Shown: positions 1 through 12,190, numbered from the stretch's first letter. The stretch: DNA of 64,000 nucleotides from Litsea cubeba (GCA_012931725.1 CM022948.1:111276477-111340476); one strand, 5' to 3'. Numbers and translations: made by a program. The notes: generated by a model from the letters alone, not told the origin.

Positions 1-444
1 GTATCAGCTGCACCCCTGGTTCACGAATCATGTAAATTATTAAATCAAAAGGCACTGTGATTCATTCTTTCTTGGCATTATCCTCGTGTTAAAATTCTGA
101 GCAATTCTATGAAACTACAATTGTGAGCTGCACTTGTGCAACAATGCAGTTCCATCCGAAGATGCGGAGTTCCATCATCTGACTGAGTTTTGAAGTGCCA
201 TTTCACTTAGATTTCTCAGAATATGATCTTTTCAACTTGTAGAGAAGGAAGAAGGAAATTGAATTTTCTGGAAGTTCAGTCCACCGACTTTGAAATCCAT
301 TCGAGCTCTCGCTCAAACAGCAATTCAAGAGAATATATCATAAAACTAAGATTTTTTTTTTTTTTAAATACACCACGAGCACATACAACGCAGCAATCAA
401 ATTGAATCAAAAATGGAAAACACGAGGGGAAAAGAGCAATCGAC
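1..444 (-). other. Presumed first intron of the APC2-like gene
   Basis: AT-rich sequence downstream (minus strand) of the presumed donor at 443-444. I see no further exon with homology to APC2. A T tract lies at about 352-365. Confidence 0.4.
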
Positions 445-654
445 CTCTAGCACTTGAAGAAAGTGATCTTTGACGAGACCGTCCAATCCGTGCCTGCAGA
501 GAGCGATCACAACTGCGACGAACTCGGATTCTATAGAAAGATCTCCCTTCCCTTTGAGAATTTCTTCCGTGCACGAGCAGTACCCGTTCCAGCTCTGCAG
601 AATCTCATCGATGCAGTCATCGCTGAGGGAATCCAAGATCCCTAAATTTTCCAT
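445..654 (-). CDS. APC2: Anaphase-promoting complex subunit 2, first coding exon (partial gene)
   Basis: The minus strand from ATG at 652-654 encodes 70 residues starting MENLGILDSLSDDCIDEI and ending DHFLQVLE. They are followed by a GAG|GT junction at 445/444, which I take as the splice donor; reading on runs into a stop at 397. The segment LCRHGLDGLVKDHFLQVLE resembles the N-terminal region of plant APC2 (LCKYGLDSLVRDHF type) and, more weakly, human APC2. APC2 is the cullin-like scaffold that pairs with the RING subunit APC11 in the APC/C ubiquitin ligase, which degrades cyclins and securin. The cullin domain would be in later exons outside the window. No second exon is recognisable in 1-444. 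The assignment rests on a short N-terminal match; another protein with a similar N-terminus is possible. Confidence 0.6.
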
Positions 655-1008
655 TGGCGGAACCGAAGATTGGGAAAAACCCTAGATTGCCAGTTCTTTC
701 ATATGTCTGTCGGTTAGACTCTGCAGCTCCATCGACATTTCCAAAAGTCCCCGTTTTGCTTTCCAGATTGTCTTTGGATGCAGGAAAGAAAGGAGGAAGA
801 AGTGAATGACGAAGAGGTATAGAGAAAACACAGATGCTTCGCTCTTCTACTTGATTGAAATCGAAGCCCTAGAGAGAGAGACGAGGGAAGGGGAAGGGGA
901 AGGGGACGAGGGTTTTAGGGCCGAGGAATTTACAAAAAAGCGCGTCCGTGCATATTTGTTCATGTTCGCGCCTTTTCTCTGCTGGTGGTACGGACTCGTA
1001 AATAAAGG

Positions 1009-1180
1009 CATGCAAACCGGCACGGCCCGGCCCGGCCCAGCCGGATCTGGGGATTGCCGTACTGGCCCGTAAAAATTTACCAGCCCGGTCAACACGGTCA
1101 ACGTGCCATGCCGGCCCACGGAAGTGCCTTTTAGTGTCAACCCGTGTTGGTCCTGGGCAGCCAGACCCAATTTACACCCT
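1009..1180. repeat. GC-rich MITE-like repeat (GGCCC-rich)
   Basis: A compact CG-rich block in AT-rich DNA, full of CGGCCCGG and GGTCAACACGG motifs. Its ends are imperfect inverted repeats: left AGGCATGCAAACCGG and, read from the right, AGGGTGTAAATTGGG. This layout is common in short non-autonomous plant DNA transposons. I could not find a clean target-site duplication, so the limits are approximate. Confidence 0.45.
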
Positions 1181-1264
1181 ACTCATAATTAAGACCTTGG
1201 GCTTGTCAAAATGGGCTGCCTTCAATATATGCAGGCCAGTCCCGGGTGGAACACTTCCCTTGAG

Positions 1265-1585
1265 GGCCCGTTTGACAATTTTCTGGTTAATAAAAGTAAC
1301 GTAAAGCCACTATTTTTCAGATATGAGGTCGCATCAAAAGTATAGATTTTTAAAATTCGCTCCTAATTCAAAATAATAGTAATAATAATAAATCAACCTC
1401 CTTTCTCAGTTAAATGATAAAAAAAAAAACTTTTTACACAAAAAAAAGTCAAAAAAAATCACTACCAATCCATTAAAGATAAATTACCGTCATAATCACC
1501 TTATATTTTATTCTATTATGATATGATATTTTACATCGCTTTTACTTTAATAGTAAATTGCCAAATGATCCCTGAATGTGCCGGA
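1265..1585. repeat. MITE family M1, copy 1 (TTTGGCAATTTACTA ends)
   Basis: About 320 bp, AT-rich, beginning near CCCGTTTGACAATTTT and ending TAGTAAATTGCCAAATGATC, so the ends are inverted. The interior carries a run of AAAGCCACT, polyA tracts and CATCGCTTTTACTTTAATAG. Related copies lie at about 10680-11000, 18885-19140 and 43855-44170. They share the end sequence (variants of GGCAATTTACTAATAAAGT) and the interior order of A tracts. No coding capacity. Confidence 0.5.
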
Positions 1586-2062
1586 TAGGGATGTACTTAG
1601 GGCCTGAAATAAGAAAGCTAATTATTAATTTTTTTTCTACACTACCATCATGTATGGATGAATTGTTACAGTTGTGATTGATATTGTCCAAATTGTAGGA
1701 AACACACAATCAGAAACAGAAAAAATAATAATAAATAAATAAATAAGAGGAAAGAAGCATGTAGTTTGCTTTTATCTTGTAATGCTTTGTTCTTGTAGAT
1801 TTTCGGCATGGGGCTTTTATACAGAGTCTTTCTTAAGTTTCGTTTTTAATGGCAGTGCATTTCCTTTTCTTTTAATGAAATTTTCCATCATTATTAAAAA
1901 AATTAGAAAAAAAAAATAACACAAAAGTGTATGCTTATTAACAAAGGGAGTTTCAAAAAATAGAAATAGAATATTTATGAAAATTAGAAATAGTCCTATT
2001 GGCATGTTTAGATATCCAGTGGAGAACTAAAAAAATATCAAAACCCTTTGGCAACTGTAGTT

Positions 2063-2221
2063 TTTTTTTATTTTTTTATAACGCAGGGTTCCAACCCTTT
2101 GGGCTAGAATAATTCCTACGGGTCCAGAAGAGAAAACCAGGTATGATAGTGTAGTTTCAAACCCACAAGCTCCGGATACAAACCGTGGTCCGAGGCCAAC
2201 TGAGCTACCCCTCGGGGTTCA
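2063..2221 (-). mobile_element. tRNA-derived SINE, minus strand, with target-site duplication
   Basis: Read on the minus strand, the element starts with GAGGGGTAGCTCAGTTGG, which contains a pol III box A (TAGCTCAGTTGG, plus positions 2196-2207). A degenerate box B (GGTTTGAAACT) follows, and the element ends in a T/A-rich tail at the plus-strand left end. Flanking copies of TTGGCAACTGTAGTT (2048-2062) and TTGGAAATTGTAGTT (2222-2236) form a 15-bp target duplication with two mismatches. A related element lies at 49961-50174. This is a retroposon, not a tRNA gene: the fold and length do not fit. Confidence 0.7.
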
Positions 2222-3014
2222 TTGGAAATTGTAGTTGAATAAATATTCAAGAATAAAATAACGATCAACGTTTATTTGCACCGTATATATTTGACAAATG
2301 TTGAATACCCAAATATTATACATGTAAAATACATTATTATGTTCTTCCAAATCATCATTTCATGCTAGTAAATAAGTATATCCAACAATTTTAAATATAC
2401 TTAGTTTCTTATGTTTTTTAAATCCATAAAAGGATTGAGATATGAAATGCACATCTTAATATTTACCATTAATACAATAATATTGAATGGTTCGGATCAT
2501 TAATTGAAGCACACAAAAATACAAAAAACCACATGCATAGGTTGGGAATCTTTTCATAAACTGCTAAAGCTGTATGAAGATTTAAAATAATTACTTTAGT
2601 TTATTGGGATTTATTGGTACAATAAACAAAGCAAACAATTTGAATTACAAATACAGGGCTCATAAAAAAAGAGAAAATAAAAGCCGCTGCCCCGAAAAAG
2701 AATGCAATGGCGTTGTAAGAAGTGTAATAGCACATTTTTAACAAGAGGGTGCCGGCTAGTTTCACGCCTCTTTTGGTGCAAAGACTCTAGTTTGTAAATT
2801 CCTCATTTGCACGTGATTTTCACACTTCACTTATACATAGACTGCAAATAAATGTAAGATGCATGTGAATTATTTACCTATGTAAAAATTACAAACAAAT
2901 GATTAGGTGTCAGCCCATATTCCATCATAATTAACTAATATACACCTTTAAATTTAGCTTATAAAAAATATTTACCTATATTTTCTTTTCTTCCATTCAT
3001 TCTTAGAAGTAGAA

Positions 3015-3468
3015 ATTAGCCAAACTCGTTCGTGCTTAGCAAATGCAATATCACTCATGAGGATTGCAAGCCACAATGTAGGGAAGAAAAATTGTACCAT
3101 TGATCTTCATATAGCTGGGAAAGGGAAAGGGAATGTTCAAAACTTTTCAAAATGCATAACCGCAGCAAAAAAAAAAAAATACAAAGTAGTTAAGAATGGT
3201 TACATGAGATAAAAAGATAATATGAAAAGGCAATTATACAAAATTCGACTTGTTGCAAAAAAGAAATAAGGAGTGAGAAGCTATGTAGCAGAGAAAGAAC
3301 GTGTAAGATTTGAAAAAAAGTATGAATAGTTGCGAGAAGAGATCACGAGTGAAGGGATGAGGACTGGGGAGAGAACATATAAGATTTGAAAAAAAAAGAC
3401 TTCTAATTAAAATTATAACGGATAATCAAAATTGAATAAAAAAAACCCTTAGCTTTAATATAGTATAG
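3015..3468 (-). mobile_element. Helitron-like non-autonomous element (weak)
   Basis: Read on the minus strand, the right end is TGCTATACTATATTAAAGC, close to the typical plant Helitron 5' end (TC followed by TATACTATATTAA). The interior (GAGAGAACATATAAGATTTG, A tract, TTCTAATTAAAATTATA) resembles the better-preserved element at 59075-59417. The 3' end is tentatively CTAA|T near 3015, preceded by a weak GCACGAACG hairpin. Confidence 0.35.
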
Positions 3469-3699
3469 CAGGAATGCGTTAGGTTGGATTCGGACATGAC
3501 CGGTGATGGAGGTAATATATCAACATATTTAAGCCAACTCTAACCTAGACCTTTTTTGTTTAGCGTGGATGAAATTTCAAATGATCTCACTTCGATGGTA
3601 AAAACTGGCTTAAATAAAAAAAAGCTAGCTCGGAGGATTAAATATTAAATATGAAATATAAACGAGACCCACTTCTCAAATTAAAAGGGTCCAATCTAA

Positions 3700-5155
3700 A
3701 CCCTTTTAAATTTCCCTGTTAGGGGTTTGCAATTGCATCGACTTGGTGGGACCAAGTGGGTTGGGTTTGCAACAATTTGAAGGGTGTGGTGGTAACTATC
3801 AATCAAATCATAGCAAGAGACACTTGGGTTGGGAGTTCTCAATGCAAGCATATCAACATCAGAAATTGTTACTATAAAACTAATCACATCACACCAAAGA
3901 ACATGGTAGGACATGTAAATGGTTGTGTTAGAATGCATGCAACCAATGACCATGGAAGAAAAGAGAGTGAAACCAATTGAAAAATCATATACAAGTAGTC
4001 CATCACTTGTAGGTTTCCTGCTTCCTGCTGGTAAGTTAAATTATTTTTAATTTTTTGGATTCTTCATTTTAATGTTTCTTCGCAATTCATGCAAACTTTT
4101 ATGACACCCGTGTTTTAGTTTTTAGGAACATTCGATAAAAATATTAGTATCTGATTTGGGTCAGGGATTGTAGATTAGATGTTTGTGAGAATTACTGGAA
4201 AATGTGGGATACCCATCTCTTTCATCGAGTTTTGGGTACCCATGTTTTAGTTTTCAAAGGGACCTGAGCAAGTCTTCTTGACTGTGTCATAAGGAGGTGA
4301 GCATGTGTAATGAAATATGCCGATTCCGTCACTTATTCCTTTTTTTTTATAATTATAGTATTTGATTGCTGCAGAGTCTCTGATGCCCTACATCTTTTTT
4401 CATTATTGTTTGGAAAGTAATTCAAAATTTATGATAGCCTATACTGTGGGGTTGGGTGGGATTTGGGAGTTGGTTGTTAATATAAATTGTTATTTTGTTT
4501 ACTGACCGCTCAAGTTTTTGGTGTTGCCGGTAATAAGAAAAGAAAAGATCATATGTTATCTTATCGTGTTATTTTATTGTATGATAAGAGACTGAAACCT
4601 TTTTCCTTAATCTTCTCATTTCTTTGGTTCTTTGTACCGACAGTGGAAGCTTTGACAACCATGTTTTAGATATTTGATTGATTCTTCATTTGGTTTCTGT
4701 GATATAGATGCAGAATTATTGTTCCCATGTTCTAGTTCTTGAATGTGCCGAGGGAAAAAAAAAATTGCTGAATTTTGTTAGACTTGATCAATTATTTTGT
4801 TTTTTTGCTTTGCTATAAAATCCCTTATATCCTTTTTTGGGATTTTGCCTTCTTCTTTTTTTTCTTTTTTTTTTTTTTGGTTCCTTGGTATTAATCCTAG
4901 GACCGGCAGCTCTCTCCAGGAATTCTTAGAGTTTTTATTGGAAAGTCTGAAAAATTCCGATACCCATGTTTTAGACCTTATATAATGTTCATTAATATAA
5001 GCGAAACTTAGGCTGATTCATTCAATATTCGTTCCTGAAACTGATGCAAATCGCCGAAACCTGTTTGCTTGACCTTTTATATTGCATTGCTGAAAGCCAT
5101 GATGGGTTTCCTATGGCTATACTTAAACATTCATTCTCAACTGATTTCATTTCAG
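3700..5155 (+). other. PILS gene leader: probable 5'UTR exon and 5'UTR intron
   Basis: A good donor (CTGCTG|GTAAGTTAAA) lies at 4030/4031 and a good acceptor (TGATTTCATTTCAG|G) at 5155/5156, giving a leader intron of about 1125 bp. The intron is T-rich, as expected for a plant intron. It contains five irregularly spaced copies of a motif close to ACCCATGTTTTAG, at about 4106, 4238, 4657, 4722 and 4962. The start of the leader exon is not visible; 3700 is a guess. Confidence 0.5.
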
Positions 5156-5212
5156 GTCTCCGTGTTTCTGCCTAAGAATTCATGCTAGAGATATCCAAGT
5201 ATGTTGAAGAAC

Positions 5213-6502
5213 ATGTCTGGGTTTCTCGCATCCATGGATGATGTCATGAGAGCTCAAAATGAGAACGTGCTAAGTGCTGTTGTGCCCTTGATGAAACTCC
5301 TCTCCATCACAGTTATAGGCCTCTTTTTTGCCCTCTTTCTACCCTGCCTGATTTTCATCCACCTTGGCAGATCCATCACTCTCAGTAATGTCACCCATTG
5401 GTGGCTCATTCCTGTTAATGTGACGCTCAGCACAGTCATAGGCTGCATCCTGGGATATTTGGTTGCACTTGTGTGTCGTCCCCCACCCGAATTCTTTCGA
5501 TTTACTGTCATAATGACTGGATTTGGTAACACTGGGAACCTGCCTATTGCCATTGTGGGTTCTGTTTGCCATAGCCCAGACAACTTGTTTGGACATGATT
5601 GCCAAACAAAAGGCATCACCTATGTTTCTTTAGCCCATTGGGTGGCTGTTATTCTTGTTTACACAGTTGTTTACCACATGATGGAGCCACCAATGGCATA
5701 CTATGAGATAATCTCCAAGGGAAACGAGACCGAGGAACCTCCAACTAATGACACGAGCAAGCCCCTTCTTGTTGAATTAGCTGAATGGCCTGGGATGGAA
5801 GATAAATAAACTGAACACTCAAAAGCACCATCTATTGCTACTGCTTTTAGAAGCCTTTCAGGCGCTTCGCAGACGGATTTCCCTGATCTTGACTTGACAG
5901 AAGGAGGAGGTAGTATAAGTCCAACATCAATTCGATGTTTGGCTGAGCCAAGGGTGGTTCGTAAGATTAGAATTGTCGCCGAACAGACTCCAGTTCCACA
6001 CATCCTTCAGCCCCCAACAATTGCTTCTCTATTAGCAACTATTGTTGGACTTATTCCTACATTCAAGGACTTCGTCTTTGGGGAAGATGCACCGCTTGGA
6101 TTCTTCTCAGATAGCTTGGAGATTTTGGCTGCTGCAGTGGTTCCTTCAGTAATGCTTATTCTTGGAGGAATGCTTGCTGAAGGGCCTTATAACTCAGGGC
6201 TTGGGATTAGAACTACAATTGGGATTATGCTGGCAAGGCTTTTGGTGCTGCCACTATTGGGAATTGGGGTTGTCGCACTGGCAGATAAGTTGAATCTTTT
6301 GGTCCCTGCTGATAAGATGTACAAATTCGTGCTTTCGTTGCAGCATACAACACCTAGTGCCATCTTGTTGGGAGCAATTGCCAGCTTGAGGGATTATGCT
6401 GTTAGAGAAGCTTCAGCGATCCTGTTCTGGCAGCACATCTTTGCCGTTGTTTCTCTTTCAGTGTATATCACTGTTTACTTCAAGTCGCTTTCCTCTGTTT
6501 GA
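5213..6502 (+). pseudogene. PILS: PIN-LIKES (PILS) auxin carrier, interrupted by an in-frame stop
   Basis: PILS proteins are auxin-efflux-carrier family (Mem_trans) membrane proteins of the ER that control intracellular auxin. The coding region has no introns and reads in one frame from ATG 5213 (MSGFLASMDD; an upstream in-frame ATG lies at 5201) to TGA 6500-6502, except for TAA at 5807-5809. The expected residue there is Glu (GAA). Before the stop come ALFLPCLIF, WWLIPVNV, RPPPEFFRFT, GNTGNLPIAIV and HWVAVILVYTVVYHMMEPP. After it come RCLAEPRVVRK, AEQTPVPHILQPPTIASLL, PSVMLILGGMLAEGP and FVLSLQHTTPSAILLGAIA. All are hallmark blocks of PILS2-type proteins. The first membrane segment (ITVIGL) joins directly to FFALFLPCLIF. 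As I recall the family, about 22 residues of the TM1-TM2 linker are missing. Two lesions favour a pseudogene or null allele, but the otherwise preserved frame also allows a sequencing error at 5807. Confidence 0.85.
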
Positions 6503-7919
6503 GATGATTGAAAGTCTCTCTACTACTATGAGCTTTGCATGATAAAATTTGCAATCAATTCTACCTCTGTTCTGCAATTTTTTCCTATGAACTTCTATGC
6601 ATGGAATTACATGTTTTGTATGATTGGTGCTATTTTCTTGGATTTCTGATGGCTATGAATGTGATTCACAATTACTTCCTTTCAGCAGCTTGTCAAAATA
6701 CGCAACCGTCACTGTTGACGTTTCACACTATTTCATTTATGAGCATTCTGTCACCCTCAATTACTTGGGTCCTCACTGATAATTGGCATCAAATATATTC
6801 ATTGCTACTCAAGCTGCTCACTCATATGTGTGCTTAATGCTTACATGCGCTAATGTTTCCCTGCAACAATGTATCTGTGAACCACTTCGCAAAGTCCAAG
6901 AGTTATCAATAGTTACATATCATAGGATAGTTACAGTTGTACTGTTGGCCATATTCTAGTGGTGGAAGTGTCATGTATCACCTTTCCATATATTGCTGAT
7001 CCTGAAACTATACCATGTCATATGGAAATATGGGATAAATACGAACTCTTTCCATTGCCATATTGTTTTTATTTTTCAAATTAATGGGGAATTGTTAATT
7101 TAATTGAAAACATATCCATAGCTTTTGGGACTGATTTCTCAAATGGATAAAATCAAAAAGTTTAGGGGTTGTTTGTTTGTGGAGATTTACATGTAAATAA
7201 TACACAAGTGACAAAGTTACATATCTAGGCCCTTTTTTTTGTTCGAAAAATACATATCTATGCATTTGCTTTACAAAATTTTGCATCTTCAAATAATTCT
7301 TAGGAGTAGAAAATGGTATGAAAGGCGGTCCATTAATTTTTGTCCAAAAATCTTCACACCTGTGACCTTTTGTGTATAAGAAAATAATTCACGTCAAAAG
7401 CGGAACTGCAGAGACTTACTTGTATTTTATCTCACATCTTTTTTATTTTAGTCGTTTTCCCTTTAAGTATCTTTTTTGTAATGTTTCCATTTTCTTATAG
7501 CCTAAGTCCAATGAATGTATTTAAGAAAAGAAAGGAAATCCACGTGTAAAAGTACAGTTCCTTCTTTGATGTCCATGATGCTTATTTAAGAATATCTCAT
7601 GTGTATTCTTGAAATCTTCAATAATATTTATTCATGTTTTCTCTTCTCTTTGAAATACAATTATTTCTAGTTCTAAGCCCTATAAATAATTATGCTAAGC
7701 TTGGCTTAGAGGTGCTTATGATGGGGCGAATCAACACCAGTCCTACTCTCTCTCCTTTTGTTGCTTATTATAATATTATTCTTCCACCTGAAAGCGGCAC
7801 TTCCCTCTCTCATTCTTCTTCTTCTTCTTCTTCTTTTTTCTATATTCTCTTGTTTATATAATCTTCTTTATTTCCCCCCTTTGTTTGCAACTACATAACC
7901 AAATCCCATATATACTGTA
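6503..7919. other. Intergenic, no gene seen
   Basis: 3' flank of the PILS gene, then AT-rich DNA. At about 7160-7210 a GTTTGTTTGTGGAGATTTAC block resembles (inverted) one at about 2860-2915, probably a diverged MITE family. A short CTT microsatellite lies near 7815-7840. Confidence 0.4.
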
Positions 7920-8600
7920 GGGGTGCACAAAAAAATCCGCCGATTCATAAAACCGATTCAATCTGATCCGCGGATTTTTAACCGAATCGAAGGTAAACGG
8001 ATTGGTGATGGATTGAGAATCTTGTAATATGTTAGGAACGGATCGGTGACGGATTTCACCCTCAATCCGCGGATTCAATCCAATCCGATCCGTTGACATT
8101 AATATAAATAATAAAAAAACTTAAGTCTAAATATAAGTTAAGAGGTTTAAATATAAAAGAAGAAAAAACTTCAGGGGTCAAAATGTAAGAGTTCAAGGTT
8201 TCAATAGATGGAGTGTGATTTTTTTGAATTTTACAACATGTTTGGCTTTATTTGTTGATTTAGATCACTTTTGGTTGTAATGTAGATAAAAACAGCTTTT
8301 TGTATAGATCAACTGGCTAGCTTCCGGGACAAAAAAAAAAAAAAATTTAAATTTTTTTTTTGTATGGATTGTTAGCTAGTATGCTGCTCTTTACAACATG
8401 TTTGATCTCTTTCTTTAACATTAGATTCAATGGATTGAACGGATTAAACCGATCCAATTCAGTCCTCCGACGGATCGGATCGAATCGGAACGGTTTTTAA
8501 CAGCCACGGATTGGTGACGGATTTCAAATCCATTAATCTGGAGGTAACGGATTGGTGATGGATTTGGCCTAATCCGCATCAATCCGACCCGTGTACACCC
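7920..8600. repeat. TIR element with GGATTGGTGATGGATT subterminal repeats
   Basis: The left end is GGGGTGCACA at 7920 and the right end GTGTACACCC at 8600, which are inverted to each other. Both flanks hold several copies of a short motif in both orientations, such as CGGATTGGTGATGGATT and AATCCGATCCG. This is typical of subterminal repeats in non-autonomous hAT-like elements. There is no coding capacity, and I found no convincing target-site duplication. Confidence 0.55.
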
Positions 8601-11600
8601 ATATTAATATATAGGATTCCGGACAAGGAGTTAATGAAAAAAAAAATTTCCTTTGGTTCAGTTAAAGGGTGGTGTTCTGATTTTGACCGGTGATGTTAAT
8701 ATTTGATGGGAATTAAGTATGGTCATCACTCATTAGTTAAGGAGGGATTCTCTCCAAGAACTCTGCAATCATACACATATTCAATTGGAATCAGATGTAA
8801 TCCACTTGCTCTTGTCCATTTAGATATCTATAGGGGATAGAGATGTTCTGTGCAGTTCATAAAGGGGATGCGCACTAGGATATCTACTTAGATGAAAACT
8901 TTGATGCTACTGTTGATGCTATTAGCTGGGTGGTTCTATTTTTGTGCCATGCTCTGTCTACTCTGCTTTGTTGTCTAGACTATAGTCATTTTTCATTAGC
9001 TGATGTCTCTATATGCTGGTCTTTCAATGTTGTTCGCTTGTTCTTGCCTGCTTGGATTGTGTTTGCTCTTGCACAACTTGAGATAAGGTTTGAGTGCATG
9101 TGTAGCATTGAATAAATACTTTACTTGGATGATAAAATGTGGTGTGCTGGTGTCTAAATATTACCAACTGAATGTTACCAACCATCTCATTTATCTAGCA
9201 ATATGCATCGTCAACTCCCATGAGCTCGATTGCTTAGAACATTTAATGTTTCTCTTTTGTTTTTAAATTATAACAATTAGAAAATCTGAGAGAAAATCCA
9301 AAAATCATGAAGCCAAATTTATTTCATTTGATGTAGTACCTTCTTGGTAAGGGTGGCCTGGGTTCATTTTGTTGCTCGAGACCACCAACTCATGAACTTA
9401 AATTGTTCTTAAACACTTTATTGCAATATGTCTGATTATATGAAAACCCTTTCAAATAAAAATATATTTGGTTCTGCTTGATTATGAAAAGATAATCAAT
9501 CATTAGCCTAAAGAAGCAAAAAAAAAAAAAAAAAAACTGAAAATTGGTTATCTTTATTGTGTTAACTATGGGAGCAGGTTTTTTTGCAACCTAGAAATCC
9601 TATATAAATAGAACTTTCTATGTGCAGAATTTTGAAATTCTCTCTCTCCTCTTTAGATGCAAATGTGGTTGACAATTTTGTTTACAGTGTTTTTCATTAA
9701 AAAGGGAACAAAAACGGGCTTGAGGCTTCATTTTGCATTTGGTTTGAATTGGATATTCTGTTAGCTATTGTGAAGCAATTCCAAGCCATAAGCATTGGAT
9801 ATCTGGTCCCAGGAGATGTGTTCCTTTGAGGTTTACATCACTTCTGCAAGACTGTTTCACTAACTAAAAGCATAGAACAACTCTGCGCATTACATTCTTT
9901 TTTTTCCATATTGCAATGGCAGAAATGTGCCATCATTTAGTATAATAATCCCTACCCCAGATTGATGGGATATGACCTATGATAATGCTGACTTGTGGGT
10001 TTGCATATTTTAAATATTTGCCTCTATGTTTCTTGATTTGAATACACAGACATCTTGATATACCATCTTTTCTGTTATTGGATATTTGGATGGATGTTTA
10101 TAAATGGATGGTTGGGGGGAAGATGGGTACATATGGGTGGTAGTGTATGAATGGGCTATAGGGTTGGATGTTTTACAAAGAGGTGGGAGCTGAAAATGAT
10201 TTTGTGTGCAGTAGTTGATTTTGTGGTAATGAATAACTGGCATTGGAGGGTTGAATTGATGATGCAATTAGAGCTAATTAAAGGTAGTGGATAGTTTGAT
10301 GGAACTTACACATGGTTATATTTTGTTGGTGATGTTTTTACTTGAACCTTGACCTTGGGTCTAAGCTGGGTACATTTGTTTTATTTAACATTTTTTAAAT
10401 GAAATTCCAAAAAACTAATGTTCATTGTTTTACAGAGATAAACTTTTACTGACATGATTATATATATTTGCTGATTGTTTTCAAGTGAACCTCATGTAGT
10501 GGATGTTGTTTAAAGCTAGTGGACTTTGTCTCTATCATAAAAGTTTGAATATATCTGACTTTTTTTTATTTAGTTCTTTGAATGTATAATTGACCCACTT
10601 TAGGCATTATTAACATACATAAGATCTGACTCTTCTTCTACCCAAAAATAAAAAAAATCCGACTCTTCGTAGATGGATACATTGGCAACTCTATTAGTAG
10701 AGTTAAGCAAGGTAAAGCCCACATTTCTGCAAAAAAAAGTCACATCAAAAGCACTTTAAATCAAATTTTCCATCAAATTTTTGAAAAATAAAATAAAAAA
10801 ACAACCCATTTTTTCCATTAAAAGACAAAAAAAAAAACTCCACTTTTCAATACAAAAGGTCAAAAAGATTCAATCACAAATAATTAAAAATAAAATATCA
10901 TCATAACTCACTTATATTTTATCCTTTCTTCAAAATAATATTTATACCACTCAACTTGATTAGTAAAGCCCCCAAATAGCCCCTAAAGTCTCCTTTATCT
11001 AGTGGGGTTGCAAGGCTACACAAGCTCTGCCATATGTTGTATTTTAAAAATCTAGGATCTGGATCCCACCCAGAAGAAAGCCCTTCCAAAATTACTTGAT
11101 TTCATTTGTGCATTGTATCTAACTTAGTTTGTTTCAAGGACAAAAGAGTTATTGCCAAAAAAAATTAAATTCAATGTGCAATAGCTCCACCAGTATCATG
11201 AGCCTTGACTGTGAGTCAAAAGCTGTATATGTATAGTAAGAATAATAGAAGGGGTCTTATGATGATAGCCAAAAATGTGGGGGTCCAGTGACAAACGCAT
11301 AGGGTCAGGTCAAAATGAGCCGTGTCAACAGGTGAGGTGCATAACTATGTGGGTCAACTCAATTAACCCAATCGACCCAATTTATAAAAGCTGAGTGCAA
11401 GCCCAACTTCAATCCAAGAACTGCATGAGGTCCATTATCCAGTTTCCATGTCCGGAAAAAGTTGTATCAAGGTCTATTAACATTTTCCAACCCAGGAATT
11501 GAATTAATGTATCTAAAAGCTGACCCACTTGCAAATTGCTTAGCTAGCTCAAGCCCAATTTCATCTTAAGGACTATATGAATTAATCTTTTTTGCAGGTC

Positions 11601-11751
11601 AAATATGGGTCGACCTTATAACCCGATCCGTTTTTCATGCGGGTCATGAAAGACCTGACCCATGACCAACTCATATTTTATATGGGTTGGGTTGGGAGGG
11701 TCAAATCTTGGTCGGGTCAAGTTTTGGCGAAGTCTCATCTTTTTTCTTTTA
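8601..11751. other. Intergenic, repeat fragments only
   Basis: No gene-like reading frame. It contains MITE family M1 copy 2 (10680-11000, listed separately). From about 11270 to 11725 there is a block of ACCC/GGGT-rich repeated motifs (GGGTCAACTC, CGACCCAATT, CCGATCC, GGGTTGGGTTGGGAGGGTC), similar in style to other terminal regions of non-autonomous plant elements. Confidence 0.4.
10680..11000. repeat. MITE family M1, copy 2
   Basis: Begins GGCAACTCTATTAGTAGAGT and ends TTGATTAGTAAAGCCCCCAAATAGCCCC, inverted to each other. The interior has ATCAAAAGCACTTTAAATC and long A tracts. It is the inverse-oriented relative of the copy at 43855-44170 (AAAGTGCTTTTGATATGACAT). Confidence 0.55.
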
Positions 11752-11933
11752 GGGAAAAGTCATCATAGTGAGCCATGAGTAAGAAACCCACCCAGTGGAA
11801 GTTTAGAGACGGGGAGCCCCTTCTGCTTTTTTAAGATGTCTATCGATGTTGTCGATATTGACAATTTTGGCGGTTATACAAAAACCGCAAGAAACCTCAT
11901 TGCTGCTGGAACGGAAAAAAAATAGTTGTCAAT

Positions 11934-12190
11934 ATCGACTAGTTTATCAGTGGGTTGAATTAAGAGTTATAAGTCAACTGTTGCTTGAAGAGATAAAAGT
12001 TGTCAATAGTGACGACATTAGGTTGTCGATATCAATTAGTTTCATCAGTGGGTTGAATTAAAAGTTGTAAGTTAGCAGCTGCTGGAATAGATAAAAGTTG
12101 TCGATATCGACCAGTTTCGTCAGTAGGGTGAATTAAAAGTTGTAAATTATCAGCTTTTGGAATAAATAAAAGTTGTCAATAGCGACAACT
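11934..12190. repeat. Tandem repeat with GTTGTCGATATCGAC inside element A
   Basis: Three diverged units of about 87, 75 and 75 bp. Each has GTTGTC[A/G]ATATCGAC, then AGTTT.[A/G]TCAGT.GG.TGAATTAA[A/G]AGTT, then AGC..[C/T]TGGAATA[G/A]ATAAA. The array sits between the left TIR and the captured PPR piece. Element B has an analogous array. Confidence 0.65.

Noticed and set aside
7920..8600. 8-bp target duplication for the GGGTG[C/T]ACA element
   Set aside because: Flanks ATACTGTA and ATATTAAT do not match, so hAT membership is not claimed.
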